64,000 nt of DNA from Sphingomonas sp. Y57 (lineage in GTDB: Bacteria; Pseudomonadota; Alphaproteobacteria; Sphingomonadales; Sphingomonadaceae), in contig NZ_LDES01000047.1 of the NCBI RefSeq assembly GCF_001015195.1, positions 33,313 to 97,312 on the forward strand, written 5' to 3'. Positions 8,740 to 20,300 of this stretch are shown here, piece after piece (positions within the stretch are counted from its first letter, which is position 1; each line of letters starts with the position of its first letter). Position numbers and translations under genes: made by a program. Below the pieces are notes generated by a model. The model saw only the letters and a program-made list of their open reading frames with translations. It made no database searches and was not told where the DNA came from.

Positions 8740-9147
8740 TCAGCCCCTCGTCGCCAGCCGGGTGAGCAGGAAGCCCCCGGTGGCTGCGGCGGCGGAGACG
8801 AAGGTTCCCCACGCCATATCGGCCAGGGTGATCCGGGTCGACCAGACCGCAAGCGTCGCCTGGTTGGTCAGGTCGTAGGTCGCATAGGCGAAGAAGCCGA
8901 ACAGCCCGCCCTTGACCAGCGCGGTCCGCCAGCCGCCGCCGACAAGCGCCGGATGGACCGCGAAGACGATCAGCCCGGCGATATAAAGCGCGTAGAAGAT
9001 GATTGCGGGCGCCATGCGCGGCTCGGGCGCCAGGAGCGCGCCGATGATCGGCCGATAGAGCAGCGGGCCGACCTGGGTCAGCCAGATGGCGTCGACGACG
9101 GCGAAGACGATGAGCGTGGCGACATAGGCGATGATGATCCGGGCCAT
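8740..9147 (-). CDS. DUF2177 membrane protein
   Basis: A 135-residue protein with four predicted membrane segments and the DUF2177 pattern VDAIWLTQVGPLLYRPIIG near residue 20 and FAYATYDLTNQATL near residue 90. Function is unknown. The family is often found near CFA-like and DUF1365 genes in alphaproteobacteria, as here. The ATG at 9147 has a GGGGAGG ribosome-binding site. It is followed at once by the GFA gene. Confidence 0.87.
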   Translation of the reverse strand: MARIIIAYVATLIVFAVVDAIWLTQVGPLLYRPIIGALLAPEPRMAPAIIFYALYIAGLIVFAVHPALVGGGWRTALVKGGLFGFFAYATYDLTNQATLAVWSTRITLADMAWGTFVSAAAATGGFLLTRLATRG

Positions 9148-9279
9148 GCGAGCCTCCCCTTGTTTCGGTGCCTTCATGGACGAAGCGGCGGGATCCGTCA
9201 TCACCCGTCCTTGTCTTTTCGCCGGTGAACGTCGATGTAACGGGCGCCGGTGTGGGCCCGGCCAAGATTCGGGGAACGC

Positions 9280-10515
9280 ATGCCGGTTTCAGAGCGTGGC
9301 AAGAGCAACGCCACCGTCTTCATCGTCGCCACGATCCTGATCGACGCGATCGGTTTCGGCATCGTCATCCCGGTGCTGCCGCGCCTCGTCATGGAGGTCG
9401 GGCAGCTCGACCTGCCCGCGGCGACGCGAATGGGCGGCTGGCTGTCGGTCGTCTATGCGCTGATGCAGTTCCTGTGCGGCCCGCTTGCCGGCAATCTCGG
9501 CGATCGCTTCGGCCGACGCCCGGTCCTGTTGCTGTCGCTCGCCGGCCTCGCGGTGGACTATGTGCTGATGGGGTTCGCGCACACGCTGGCGCTGCTGTTC
9601 CTCGGACGGCTGATCGCCGGGGTGTTCGGCGCGTCGTTCAGCCCGGCATCCGCGGCGCTCGCCGACATCACCGCGCCAGAGGATCGCGCCAAGCGCTTCG
9701 GGCTGGTCGGTGCCGCCTTCGGGATCGGCTTCATCCTCGGCCCGGCGCTGGGCGGGCTGCTCGGCGAATTCGGCCATCGCATGCCCTTCTATGCCGCGGC
9801 CCTCTGCTCCGCGCTCAACTTCGTCTTCGGCTTCTTCTTCTTCCCGGAGACGTTGCCGCCGGAGAAGCGCCGGCCGTTCAACCTGGCCCGCGCCAACCCG
9901 GTCGGCGCGCTGCTCCAGGCGCGCAAGATGCGCGGCGTGCTGGGGCTGGCCGGCATATTGCTGCTGTGGAACATCGCCTCGATGGTCTATCCGGCCACAT
10001 GGTCGTTCTTCGCCATCGCCCAATATGGCTGGTCGAACGGGATGATCGGCCTGTCGCTGGCGCTGGCCGGAATCTCGATGGCGATGGTCCAGGCCACCGT
10101 GCTCGGCCGGGTGGTCAAACGCTTCCGCGAGCGGCGTACCGCGATGATCGGCGTCACCGTGGCCGCGATCGGCTATCTTGGCTACGCTCTGGTCCCTTAC
10201 GCCTGGTTCGGCATGATCGTCATCGTGCTGACCGCGCTGCAAGCACTCGTCCAGCCGTCCATCACCGCGCTGATGTCGCAGCGCGCGCCTGCCGACGCCC
10301 AGGGCGAGATGCAGGGCTTCATCGGTAGCCTCAACGCGGTCGGAGCGATCGTCGCGCCGCTGCTGCTCAACCCCGCCCTCGCCTGGTTCACCGGACCCGA
10401 CGCGCCGTTCCATTTTCCCGGAGCCGCCTTCGTCACCGCCTCGGCCTTCGCCTTCGCCGCACTCCTCTCGCTGGCGATGACCCGACGGATACGCGACGAC
10501 GCGGCCGTGAACTGA
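9280..10515 (+). CDS. MFS efflux transporter (TetA-like DHA1 family)
   Basis: A 411-residue protein with 12 hydrophobic segments. MFS motif A ([13 protein letters not shown], about 70-82) follows TM2, and motif C-like [16 protein letters not shown] lies in TM5. Overall it resembles the TCR/Tet and DHA1 drug:H+ antiporters. I read it as an exporter of small hydrophobic compounds; tetracycline specificity cannot be claimed. It is divergent from the DUF2177-GFA pair with about 130 bp between. Its end faces the MetE-like gene with 30 bp between. Confidence 0.87.
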   Translation: MPVSERGKSNATVFIVATILIDAIGFGIVIPVLPRLVMEVGQLDLPAATRMGGWLSVVYALMQFLCGPLAGNLGDRFGRRPVLLLSLAGLAVDYVLMGFAHTLALLFLGRLIAGVFGASFSPASAALADITAPEDRAKRFGLVGAAFGIGFILGPALGGLLGEFGHRMPFYAAALCSALNFVFGFFFFPETLPPEKRRPFNLARANPVGALLQARKMRGVLGLAGILLLWNIASMVYPATWSFFAIAQYGWSNGMIGLSLALAGISMAMVQATVLGRVVKRFRERRTAMIGVTVAAIGYLGYALVPYAWFGMIVIVLTALQALVQPSITALMSQRAPADAQGEMQGFIGSLNAVGAIVAPLLLNPALAWFTGPDAPFHFPGAAFVTASAFAFAALLSLAMTRRIRDDAAVN

Positions 10516-10545
10516 AGCGCCCCTTCGAGGCGGCGGCGGTTCAGT

Positions 10546-11592
10546 TCATGCCGGCACCGCTTTCGCCACCAGCTCCGCGCGGACGATCGCGGCGCCATCG
10601 ACCATCGCCTTCATCTTGGCGAAGGCCAGATCGCGCGGCAGATATTTGAGGCCGCAGTCGGGCGCTACCACGATCCGGTCGGGTTCGACATGTTCCAACC
10701 CCTTGCGGATGCGGGCCGCCACCGTCTCGGGCGATTCCGCGCTGTCGGTCGAAAGGTCGAGCACGCCGAGGATGATCGTCTTGCCAGGCAGTTGGCGCAG
10801 GATCGAGGTGTCCAGATTCTGCTGCGCGGTCTCTATCGAGATGGCGTGGACCGGGCATTCCGAGAGCTCCGGCAAATAGTCGTATCCGCTCGGCCGCTGA
10901 TGGATGATAGCGGCATATCCGAAGCAGATGTGCAGCGCGGTGCTGCCGTCGACACCGTCGAGCGCGCGCTCCACCGCCTGCCGGCCAAAGCGCCGCGCCG
11001 CCTCCGGCCGGGCCTGGAGATAGGGTTCGTCGAGCTGGACATGATCGGCGCCCGCCGCGAACATGTCCTTCACCTCCTCGTTGACCGCCGCCGCATAGGC
11101 CATGGCGAGGGCCTCGGGGTCGCCATAATAATCGTCCTGCGCCTGCTGGCTCATCGTGAAGGGGCCCGGCACGGTGATCTTGATCGGCCGATCGGTGTGG
11201 CGGCGCAGGAATTCGACATCGCGGACCTGCACCGCATGCCGCCGCCGGATCGGGCCGGTCACGCGCGGCACCGGGTTGGGGTGCCCGGACCGGTCCAGGG
11301 CGGTGCCGGGATTGTCCATGTCGACCCCGTCGAGCGCGGTCGCGAACCGGTTGGAATAGCTTTCCCGCCGCATCTCGCCATCGGTGATGATGTCGAGCCC
11401 GGCACGTTCCTGCTCGTGGATCGCCCAGACCGTGGCGTCATCCTGCGCCTCCTCGAGATATTCGGGCGACGGCCGCCACAGCTCCTTCGCCCGGACCCTC
11501 GGCGGAAAACGGTCCTTCAGGCGGGCACGGTCTATCAGCCAGTCGGGCTGTGCATAGGAACCGACCAGCGAGGTCGGAAGAAGCTTCGGCAT
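10546..11592 (-). CDS. Cobalamin-independent methionine synthase C-terminal-like enzyme (MetE-C family)
   Basis: A 348-residue TIM-barrel protein matching only the catalytic C-terminal half of MetE, which is about 750 residues. Likely zinc ligands are His221 and Cys223 (HICFG), Glu254 (SIETA) and Cys313 (PDCGLKY). DEPYLQ near residue 188 is another family signature. Single-domain MetE relatives transfer methyl groups to thiols such as homocysteine, or act in catabolic methyl transfer. The absence of the N-terminal half means the methyl donor may not be polyglutamyl-methyltetrahydrofolate. It is a single gene with its own upstream region. Confidence 0.85.
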   Translation of the reverse strand: MPKLLPTSLVGSYAQPDWLIDRARLKDRFPPRVRAKELWRPSPEYLEEAQDDATVWAIHEQERAGLDIITDGEMRRESYSNRFATALDGVDMDNPGTALDRSGHPNPVPRVTGPIRRRHAVQVRDVEFLRRHTDRPIKITVPGPFTMSQQAQDDYYGDPEALAMAYAAAVNEEVKDMFAAGADHVQLDEPYLQARPEAARRFGRQAVERALDGVDGSTALHICFGYAAIIHQRPSGYDYLPELSECPVHAISIETAQQNLDTSILRQLPGKTIILGVLDLSTDSAESPETVAARIRKGLEHVEPDRIVVAPDCGLKYLPRDLAFAKMKAMVDGAAIVRAELVAKAVPA

Positions 11593-11607
11593 GGAACTCT
11601 CCCATTG

Positions 11608-11622
11608 TGTTCATGACGAACA
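11608..11622. promoter_or_regulatory. Inverted repeat upstream of the MetE-like gene
   Basis: TGTTC-ATGAC-GAACA has 5-bp arms with a 5-bp spacer and starts 16 bp upstream of the MetE-like start codon. A further GTTCG half-site follows at about 11625. It could be an operator, for example for a LysR- or ArsR-type regulator. No regulator gene is adjacent and no SAM- or cobalamin-riboswitch fold was apparent in this 124-bp gap. Confidence 0.25.
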
Positions 11623-11716
11623 TCGTTCGGGAAAATCATGGCATGTCCGGGATCAACAGGCCAGCGATGATCGTCGCCACCCGGAAAGAGGATGATATCG
11701 GTTAGAAGCGTGGCGA

Positions 11717-12487
11717 TCAGATGCCGTCGATGACCGGCGCGTAGCCGAGCAGGACGAGCCCCTCGCCGATCGCGGCGATGCAGCGGTCGACGGTCAACGG
11801 GTCGGTCGAACGGACCACGAAGTTGGCCCCCACCCTGCCGTCGCGGAAAAAAGGATAGCTGCCAATCTGCGAGCCGGCATGGGCGCGCTCGGTCTCACGC
11901 AGCAGGTCGGCTATCTCGCTCTCGGGAACCCAGCAACCGATCGTCCGCGACAGCAACGGCAGACCGCCCTCAAGCTGGTTCGACAGCGCTTCGAGCATCA
12001 GTCCGGCGATGTGCGGCACGCCGGCCAGGATGAAGATATTGCCCAGCCGGATGCCGGGCGCGCCCGACATCGCGTTCTCGATCAGTTCGGCCCCGTCAGG
12101 TACGCGCGCCATGCGCAACCGGGCGTCGGTCAGCCCGCCGCGGGTCGCATAATAGCCCTCCAACGCGGCGCGAGCCTTCGGGTGTATCACCACCGAGACG
12201 CCCAGCGCCCGGGCGATCGCATCGACGGTGATATCGTCATGGGTAGGCCCGATGCCGCCTGTCGTGAACAGATAGTCGTTGCGCGCCTTGAGCTGGTGGA
12301 CCGCCTCACCGATAGCGTCCATGTCGTCGGCGACGACACGGACTTCCGTGAGCCTGATCCCCTGCAGGTTGAGCCATGTCGCCACCTGCCCGACATTCTT
12401 GTCCTGGGTCCGCCCGGACAGGATCTCGTCACCGATGACGAGAAGGGCAGCCGTCCAGATTCGCGCTTCTGATTCCGGGCCGATCAT
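11717..12487 (-). CDS. CinA N-terminal-like molybdopterin-binding domain protein
   Basis: A 256-residue protein of the MoaB/Mog-fold family (competence/damage-inducible protein A, N-terminal part). LLVIGDEILSGRTQDKN (about 16-32) and LFTTGGIGPTHDDIT (about 73-87) are the family signatures. It lacks the C-terminal nicotinamide-nucleotide amidase domain of full CinA. Family members have been linked to ADP-ribose/NAD pyrophosphatase activity, but that is not certain for this short form. It is divergent from map, with a repeat remnant between them. Confidence 0.85.
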   Translation of the reverse strand: MIGPESEARIWTAALLVIGDEILSGRTQDKNVGQVATWLNLQGIRLTEVRVVADDMDAIGEAVHQLKARNDYLFTTGGIGPTHDDITVDAIARALGVSVVIHPKARAALEGYYATRGGLTDARLRMARVPDGAELIENAMSGAPGIRLGNIFILAGVPHIAGLMLEALSNQLEGGLPLLSRTIGCWVPESEIADLLRETERAHAGSQIGSYPFFRDGRVGANFVVRSTDPLTVDRCIAAIGEGLVLLGYAPVIDGI

Positions 12488-12498
12488 GGCCGTCCCAT

Positions 12499-12533
12499 AG
12501 AGCGTGATCGTTTGAGGTGGAAGCGCTTTGCGC
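12499..12533. repeat. Decayed copy of a palindromic intergenic repeat
   Basis: The segment starting AGAGCGTGATCGTTTGAGG and continuing to GTGGAAGCGC matches the left half of the element at 23513-23574 with one mismatch. The following GGAAGCGCTTTGCGCCGTTCC is an imperfect hairpin. It sits in the divergent space between the CinA-like gene and map. Confidence 0.6.
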
Positions 12534-12599
12534 CGTTCCTTTCGCCGGTTCCGGGCCAGCGGCCGGTGAACGCTCGCAAAAGCGCCGGAGATCGCCTAT

Positions 12600-13965
<1,366 letters not shown>

Positions 13966-14045
13966 ATCGCGTCAGGCCGACGTAACCGGGCGCAACGATC
14001 GCCCGAACCATTTCAATCGATTTTCTCACGGGGAAGGCAAGGCAC

Positions 14046-15458
14046 ATGGCGAACAAGCCCGCTGACGTTCTTAAACTGATCGAGGACAAGGAGATCGAGT
14101 GGGTCGATCTTCGTTTCACCGACCCTAAGGGCAAGTGGCAGCACCTGACCATGGTCGCCAGCGTCGTCGGCGAGGATGAACTGACCGACGGCTTCATGTT
14201 CGACGGTTCGTCGATCGAGGGCTGGAAGGCGATCAACGAGTCCGACATGATCCTGAAGCCGGATCTTGATGCGGTCTGGATCGATCCCTTCTCGGCGACG
14301 CCGATGCTGATCCTCGTCTGCGACATCGTCGAGCCGTCGACCGGCGAACTCTACGGCCGCGACCCGCGTTCCACCGCGAAGCGCGCCGAGGCCTATGTGA
14401 AGTCGATCGGTATCGGCGACACCGTCTATGTCGGACCGGAAGCCGAGTTCTTCATGTTCGACGACGTCCAGTTCGAGACGAGCTACAGCACCAGCTATTA
14501 TCGCCTCGACGACATCGAGCTGCCGACCAACAGCGGCAAGGCGCTCGAAGGCGGCAATCTGGGTCACCGCCCCCGTGCCAAGGGCGGCTATTTCCCGGTT
14601 GCTCCGGTCGATAGCGCCGTCGACATCCGGGCGGAGATGGTCTCGACCATGATCGAAATGGGCCTGCCCTGCGACAAGCATCACCATGAGGTCGCCTCGG
14701 CGCAGCACGAGCTGGGCCTGACCTTCGGCACGCTCGTCACCACCGCCGATCGCATGCAGATCTACAAGTATGTCTGCTGGCAGGTCGCGCAGGCTTACGG
14801 CAAGACCGTGACCTTCATGCCGAAGCCGATCAAGGAAGATAACGGCTCGGGCATGCACACCCACATGTCGATCTGGGACAAGGGCCAGCCCCTGTTCGCG
14901 GGCAACGGCTATGCGGGTCTGTCGGACACCTGCCTCTATTTCATCGGCGGCGTGATCAAGCATGCCAAGGCGCTCAACGCCTTCACCAACCCGACCACCA
15001 ACAGCTACAAGCGCCTGGTGCCGGGTTATGAGGCACCGGTCCTGCTCGCCTATTCGGCGCGCAACCGCTCGGCCTCCTGCCGTATCCCCTATGGCACCGG
15101 CGCCAAGGCGAAGCGCGTCGAGTTCCGTTTCCCGGACGCGATGGCCAATCCCTATCTCTGCTATGCGGCGCTGCTGATGGCCGGTCTCGACGGCATCGAG
15201 AACAAGATCCATCCGGGCGAGGCGATGGACAAGAACCTCTACGATCTTCCGCCGGAAGAGCTGGCCGAGGTTCCGACCGTGTGCGGTTCGCTCCGCGAGG
15301 CGCTCAACGCGCTGGCGGCCGATCACGGCTTCCTCACCAAGGGCGGCGTCTTCACCGAAGACCAGATCGAGGCCTATCTCGAGCTCAAGTGGCCGGAAGT
15401 CGCCCGCTGGGAGATGACCCCGAGCCCGGTCGAGTTCGACATGTATTTCTCGAACTGA
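14046..15458 (+). CDS. glnA: Type I glutamine synthetase
   Basis: A 470-residue class I enzyme that makes glutamine from glutamate, ammonia and ATP. Recognised segments are FDGSSIEGW (about 57-65), the glutamate/ammonium-site segment [10 protein letters not shown] near residue 268, and the adenylylation loop [11 protein letters not shown] near residue 395 with the Tyr modified by GlnE. It begins 80 bp after glnB behind a GGGGAAGG site, so the two are probably cotranscribed. A strong terminator follows at 15477-15520. Confidence 0.97.
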   Translation: MANKPADVLKLIEDKEIEWVDLRFTDPKGKWQHLTMVASVVGEDELTDGFMFDGSSIEGWKAINESDMILKPDLDAVWIDPFSATPMLILVCDIVEPSTGELYGRDPRSTAKRAEAYVKSIGIGDTVYVGPEAEFFMFDDVQFETSYSTSYYRLDDIELPTNSGKALEGGNLGHRPRAKGGYFPVAPVDSAVDIRAEMVSTMIEMGLPCDKHHHEVASAQHELGLTFGTLVTTADRMQIYKYVCWQVAQAYGKTVTFMPKPIKEDNGSGMHTHMSIWDKGQPLFAGNGYAGLSDTCLYFIGGVIKHAKALNAFTNPTTNSYKRLVPGYEAPVLLAYSARNRSASCRIPYGTGAKAKRVEFRFPDAMANPYLCYAALLMAGLDGIENKIHPGEAMDKNLYDLPPEELAEVPTVCGSLREALNALAADHGFLTKGGVFTEDQIEAYLELKWPEVARWEMTPSPVEFDMYFSN

Positions 15459-15476
15459 TCCGCCGAAAGGCGCTTC

Positions 15477-15520
15477 GAGAAAGGGCTCCGGGGCAAGCGC
15501 CCCGGGGCCCTTTCTCTTTT
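15477..15520 (+). terminator. Strong Rho-independent terminator after glnA
   Basis: An almost continuous stem pairs GAGAAAGGGC and CCGGGGC with GCCCCGG and GCCCTTTCTC around a short AAGC loop, followed by TTTT. It lies 18 bp after the glnA stop and closes the glnBA unit. Confidence 0.88.
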
Positions 15521-15569
15521 GGTTGCCAGCCGGTGGACCCACGCCTATTGCCCCGCGCAGGATTCCCGT

Positions 15570-16826
15570 ATGAACGCCCCCGAGCCCGTCCAGTCCGAAA
15601 ACGCATCGCACGGCCTGCCTTTCGGCGAGTTCGTGGCGCTGATGGCTTCGCTGATGGCGGTCAACGCCCTCGGCATCGACATCATGCTGCCCGCGCTCGG
15701 CCGGATCGGGGCCGAGCTGGGCCTGTCGGTGGAGAACCACCAGCAGCTCGTGGTCTCGGTCTATATCGGCGCGTTCGGCTTGGGCCAGCTGGTCCATGGC
15801 CCGCTGGCCGACCGATTCGGCCGCCGTCCGCTGCTGCTGGGCACGATGGGCATCTATGCGTTGATGAGCTTCATCGCCGCCCATGCCGGCAGCTTCGAAC
15901 TGCTGCTGGTGGCCCGCGCGCTGCAAGGCTTCGTTGCCGCATCGACCCGCGTATTGTCGATCTCGATCGTGCGCGACTGTTATGCCGGTCGGCGCATGGC
16001 GCGGGTGACGTCGCTCTGCTTCATGGTGTTCCTGGCCGTACCGGTCTTCGCGCCGACACTGGGCGAGCTGATCCTGCTGGTGGCTCCCTGGCACTGGATA
16101 TTCTACCTGCTCGGCGCCTTCAGCCTGTTCGTCGCGCTGTGGGCGGCCCTGCGCCTGCCAGAGACGCTTGCCCCTGAACGTCGTCGCTCGATCGCGATCG
16201 CGTCGATCCTCGATGCGACGCGGACGACGCTGCGCGACCGCCTGTCGCTCGGCTATGCCCTGGCGTCAGCGGTCATCTATGGCGGGCTGGTCGGCTTTCT
16301 CAGCAGCTCGCAGCAGATCTTCGCGCACAGCTTTCACGCACCGGAACTGTTTGCGCCCGGCTTCGCTGCGATCGCGGTGATGATGGGCATCGCCGCGCTG
16401 CTCAATTCGCGCATCGTCGAACGGCTGGGCACCCGCCTGGTGTCGCACAGCGCGCTGATTGCGATGATCGTGCTTTCCCTCGTCCGCCTCGGCGTGGTCC
16501 TGTCAGGTCAGGAGACCGTCCTGGTCTTCGCGCTGTTTCAGGGTTCGACGATGTTCCTGTTCGGCCTGACAGGGTCGAATTTCAGCGCGATGGCCATGGA
16601 GCGGGTCGGTCACATCGCCGGCACCGCTTCGTCGATCCAGGGCTTCATGCAGAGCCTCATCGGAACGCTGATCGGCATCGCCATAGGCCAGACGTTCAGC
16701 GGCACTACCCTGCCTCTTGCGCTGGGCTTCCTGCTCGGCTCGTCGGCGGCCCTGCTCATCGTTCTGGTCGCCGAACGCGGACGGCTGTTCCGGGCACATA
16801 ATTGCCGTCCGACGAGCCCGACCTGA
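15570..16826 (+). CDS. Bcr/CflA-like MFS drug efflux transporter
   Basis: A 418-residue protein with 12 membrane segments. The N-terminal pattern ALGIDIMLPALGRIGAELG and motif A GPLADRFGRRPLLLG (about 85-99) are characteristic of the Bcr/CflA (bicyclomycin resistance) DHA1 subfamily. It is probably a proton-coupled exporter; the substrate is unknown. The ATG at 15570 was taken because upstream sequence to 15519 is terminator. Its stop lies 3 bp from the convergent DoxX gene, with no terminator between them. Confidence 0.88.
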   Translation: MNAPEPVQSENASHGLPFGEFVALMASLMAVNALGIDIMLPALGRIGAELGLSVENHQQLVVSVYIGAFGLGQLVHGPLADRFGRRPLLLGTMGIYALMSFIAAHAGSFELLLVARALQGFVAASTRVLSISIVRDCYAGRRMARVTSLCFMVFLAVPVFAPTLGELILLVAPWHWIFYLLGAFSLFVALWAALRLPETLAPERRRSIAIASILDATRTTLRDRLSLGYALASAVIYGGLVGFLSSSQQIFAHSFHAPELFAPGFAAIAVMMGIAALLNSRIVERLGTRLVSHSALIAMIVLSLVRLGVVLSGQETVLVFALFQGSTMFLFGLTGSNFSAMAMERVGHIAGTASSIQGFMQSLIGTLIGIAIGQTFSGTTLPLALGFLLGSSAALLIVLVAERGRLFRAHNCRPTSPT

Positions 16827-16829
16827 CGG

Positions 16830-17231
16830 TCAGGCGCGCTTCTGTCCGCGCTGGGCATCCAGGCTGAGCGGTCCCGGCCCCGCGAAGACCAGATAGAGGA
16901 AGACGAAGCAGTAGAGGATCGCCGCGTCGCCCATATTGTTCACGGGCCAGAAATTCGTCGGCATATGGCCGATGAAATAAGCCACCGCCATGGTGCCAGA
17001 GGCGACGAATGCCGCCGGCCGGGTGAACAGCCCGAGCGCGATGAGCAGGCCGGCACCGAGTTCGACGATGCCGGCGTAAGCGGCCGGATTGTCCAGTGCC
17101 CATCCCGATCCGGCGCGTTCGCCGGCCGGAAAGGAAAGATATTTCTGTGTCCCATGGGCCAGGAACAACAGTCCCGACATGATGCGCAGGACGCTCAACA
17201 TAAGCGGACGGTTCTGATCGAGGCTGTTCAT
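16830..17231 (-). CDS. DoxX family membrane protein
   Basis: A 133-residue protein with four membrane segments. RIMSGLLFLAHGTQKYL near residue 18 and GIVELGAGLLIALGLFTRPAA near residue 55 are DoxX/DUF417-like signatures. Family members work in thiol/redox stress or as quinone-linked oxidoreductase subunits; the role here is unassigned. The ATG at 17231 has GGGGAGG upstream and is preferred to the earlier start at 17267. Confidence 0.86.
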   Translation of the reverse strand: MNSLDQNRPLMLSVLRIMSGLLFLAHGTQKYLSFPAGERAGSGWALDNPAAYAGIVELGAGLLIALGLFTRPAAFVASGTMAVAYFIGHMPTNFWPVNNMGDAAILYCFVFLYLVFAGPGPLSLDAQRGQKRA

Positions 17232-17310
17232 CGGCTTCCTCCCCGTTTCGTTACGGGCGACCAACATAGCATAGGACGAGGTACCGCCAAACCGCGCCTC
17301 CCCGCCTGCC

Positions 17311-20300
17311 TCAATAGTCCTTCGACACCTTCACGCTCGCGCTCTGCCGCCCGATGGTCGAGATACTCGACAGCAGCGACAGCCAGCGGGTGATCTGGAA
17401 CTCGATCCGCGTCGCGGAATAGCCCTGCCCGTCGCTGATCACCTCCACATAGGTGCGCCGGCCGATATATTTGCCCGCGGCGATCGAGGTGCCGATGCCG
17501 ATCGTGGGATCGGCCGGCAGGATACGCAACCGGTCCAGCCCCGCGGCACGGCGCACCGCGTTGATCGGGTTGAGCCCCCCGCCCCCGCCGCGCAGAGAGC
17601 CGACCGCTGCGGCAAGCTGAAGCGCTTCAGGCGCGGAGAGATTGGTGATCGATGTGCCGAACAGCAGTCGCGACAGCAACTCGTCCTCGGGCAGGGCCGG
17701 GATGCTGCTGAAGTGGATCTCCGGCTTCTGCCCGGTTCCGCTGACCGCGATCGTAGCGCTGACGCCGTTGAGGTTGGCCTTGGCGGTGATGTCGAGCAGC
17801 GGATCGGGCGGGGTCTCGCCGAGGAAGCGGATCGCGCCGCGGTCGAGGTCGAAACGGCGGCCGGCGAACTCATAGCCGCCGCGCACCAGATCGACCCGGC
17901 CATTGATCGCCGGATTGTCGATCGTGCCGCCGAGATGGAGCTTGCCACGCCATTCGCTGTCGAGGCCAAGGCCGGTGACCGCGAGCTGGTTGCGCGAATC
18001 CACGTCGATGTCGAGCTTCCACGACAAGGGCTTCTGGACGTCGTCCTCGTCGTCGGGGCGGTTGAGCTCGACCGTGTCGAACTGCGGGATCGTCGCGACC
18101 GCCGCGGCGCGGCCGAGCTGGAAGCGGCCGCGTACCAGCCGGACATCACCGGCGATCGTACCGCTGCCGCCGTCCGACCGGATGCTGAGCGGTCCGGTCA
18201 CGGTCGCACCGATATCGTCACGATTGATGAGCTGGGCATTCTGTGCATCGAGCGAAACGTCCATCCCGATGCCCTTTTCGGCAGCGAAATCGAAGGCGGC
18301 ACGACCGCTGATCGCGCCGCTGCCCCGCGTCTGCCCCGACAGCTTGTCGACGAGCAGCCGCGAGCCGTTGAAGCGGCCAGCGGCGGCGATGTTGGTGATC
18401 ACGGTGCCGGTCACGGCGCTTTCTAGCCGTGCCTGGGTCGAGCGCAGCGATCCCCGTATCACCGGATTTGCACCCGTGCCGCTGATATCCGCGCCGATAG
18501 ATACCGGACCCGATATGTCGATCGTCTCGACCCCGATCAGCCGCCACAGCGTGTCGGCCGGGCCACCATAGCGGAGCTGCGCAAATAGATTGCCGCTCAT
18601 GAGACGGTCGGGCAAGGCGCCGGTCGCCGGCAGGTTGCTGATCCGCGCCTGCGCCCGTCCGATCGCGCGGCCACCGCTGGACACCACGGCCCGGGCAGCC
18701 GCCACATTCTCGGTCAACACCCCCGCCAGTGCGACATCGGCAGGTCGTGAGGTCAGCACCAGCCCCGAACGTGACAGGCCACGAATCTTCAGATTGGCTC
18801 GCCCGGTCGGGAGGCGGGCACCCCGTTGGAGCCGGTAGTCAACGTCGCCGGTCGCTACGCCCGACAGTCCCAGCCCCGGATAGAAGATGTCGAGCACCGA
18901 CAAGGGCATCGCCTGGACCCCCGCCCTGAGCTCGTTGGCCGTGTTGCCGAAGCGCCCCGCCAGCGTCGCCTTGCCGTTGCTGAAACTCAGCGTGGTCGGT
19001 TCTAGCCGCCATGCGTCAGCCTCGCGCCGGAGCACCGCCGGCCCTTCCAGCCGAACCGGTTTCTTGTCGATGGTCCCGTCGGCGGTCAGGCTGATCCCAT
19101 CGGGGGTCAGGCGGGCGACTGTCGCCAGCTCGAAGCCACGCCCGCGTGAGCCGGCGAGGTTGGCGCTGACCGTCCCGTTGCTACCCTTGAGGGCGATGGT
19201 CGCGCGGCCGCGGCCCAGCGTGACACCACGCATCGTCGTGCCGAACAGGGCGACGGTGGCGTTGACCTGTACGCCCGCGGGATCAAGCAGCACGGTGCCG
19301 TCGAGCCGCCCGCGGCCGACCGTGAACGGTACGGCCGCCCCAATGGTGGCGCGGCGGGCGCGCAGATGGCCCTCGATCTTCTGAAGGCCCTGCTCGACCG
19401 AGAAGAGCAGGGGGCCGGTGACGGTGCCGTCGGCCAGGTCAATGCGGCCGGTGAAGCCGCCCGGGTCGGAGCGCAGGCTACCGCTGCCCTTGGCGCCGCT
19501 GACCGCAAAGTTCGCGACCTGGATGATGGCGGGCTGGTTGGCCGGCAGAAGGATCGCGCCGCTGCTGCCCCAGGGGCCGAGATGGGAGCCGCCGGTCGCG
19601 CTGTAGCTGAAGCCCTGCGCGGTCGGGTCGAGTTTCACAGCCACGTTGACGAGGCCCAGCGCCTGTACCGGACTGGCGAGGACCAGATCGATCTTCGGCC
19701 GGCTGATGTCGCCGTCCAGGGTGAGCTGCACCGGGCCATATTGCGCCTGGGTGCCGCTGCCCTTGAAATAGAAGGTGCCATCGCGGCGGCGGAAGCCGTT
19801 GCCGGTCAGGCGGATGCCGGGCCCGGTCAGCACCAGCCGCTCGAAATGGAGCACGCCGTCCGGCCCGCGCCGCAGCCGCGTATCGATCGACGGCAGGCCG
19901 CCGGCCAGCGATCGCAGGAAGGCGTTGTCGAAACGGCGCACCCAGGCGCGCCCGCGCCCGGCGACGACCGTTCCCCGCCCGCCCGCGCCAGGAACGACCT
20001 TCAGCTCCGAATTGACGTCGACGATGCCGATGCCGGGGATGAAGTAGCGCAGCAATTTCCCGGTCAGCGCAACGTCATAGGAACCGGTCCGTAGATCGAG
20101 GCTGAGCGAGAGCTGCCCCGCCAGCTTGTCCGAGCTGAGCCGCAGCTTCTCCCCGGTGACCTTCTGCGCGGTCACCTGCAGAACACCGTCGACCTTGAGA
20201 TTGCCGAGGATGCCGCCGGCGACGTCTCCGATGCCGGTTACCCGCCGTGCCGACAGGCGGACCGGCAGCTTGACCGGCGGATCGGACAGCTTGCCCTTGC

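Noticed and set aside
9280..10515. Dedicated tetracycline-resistance gene
   Set aside because: The protein is TetA-like only at family level; without a divergent tetR and closer identity the substrate should not be named.
11593..11716. SAM or cobalamin riboswitch upstream of the MetE-like gene
   Set aside because: The gap is short and shows no conserved riboswitch core or multi-stem fold by eye.
14013..16094. Leftward 693-codon frame across glnA and the MFS gene
   Set aside because: It covers two unmistakable genes and a terminator on the opposite strand; composition is typical of antisense frames in high-GC DNA.
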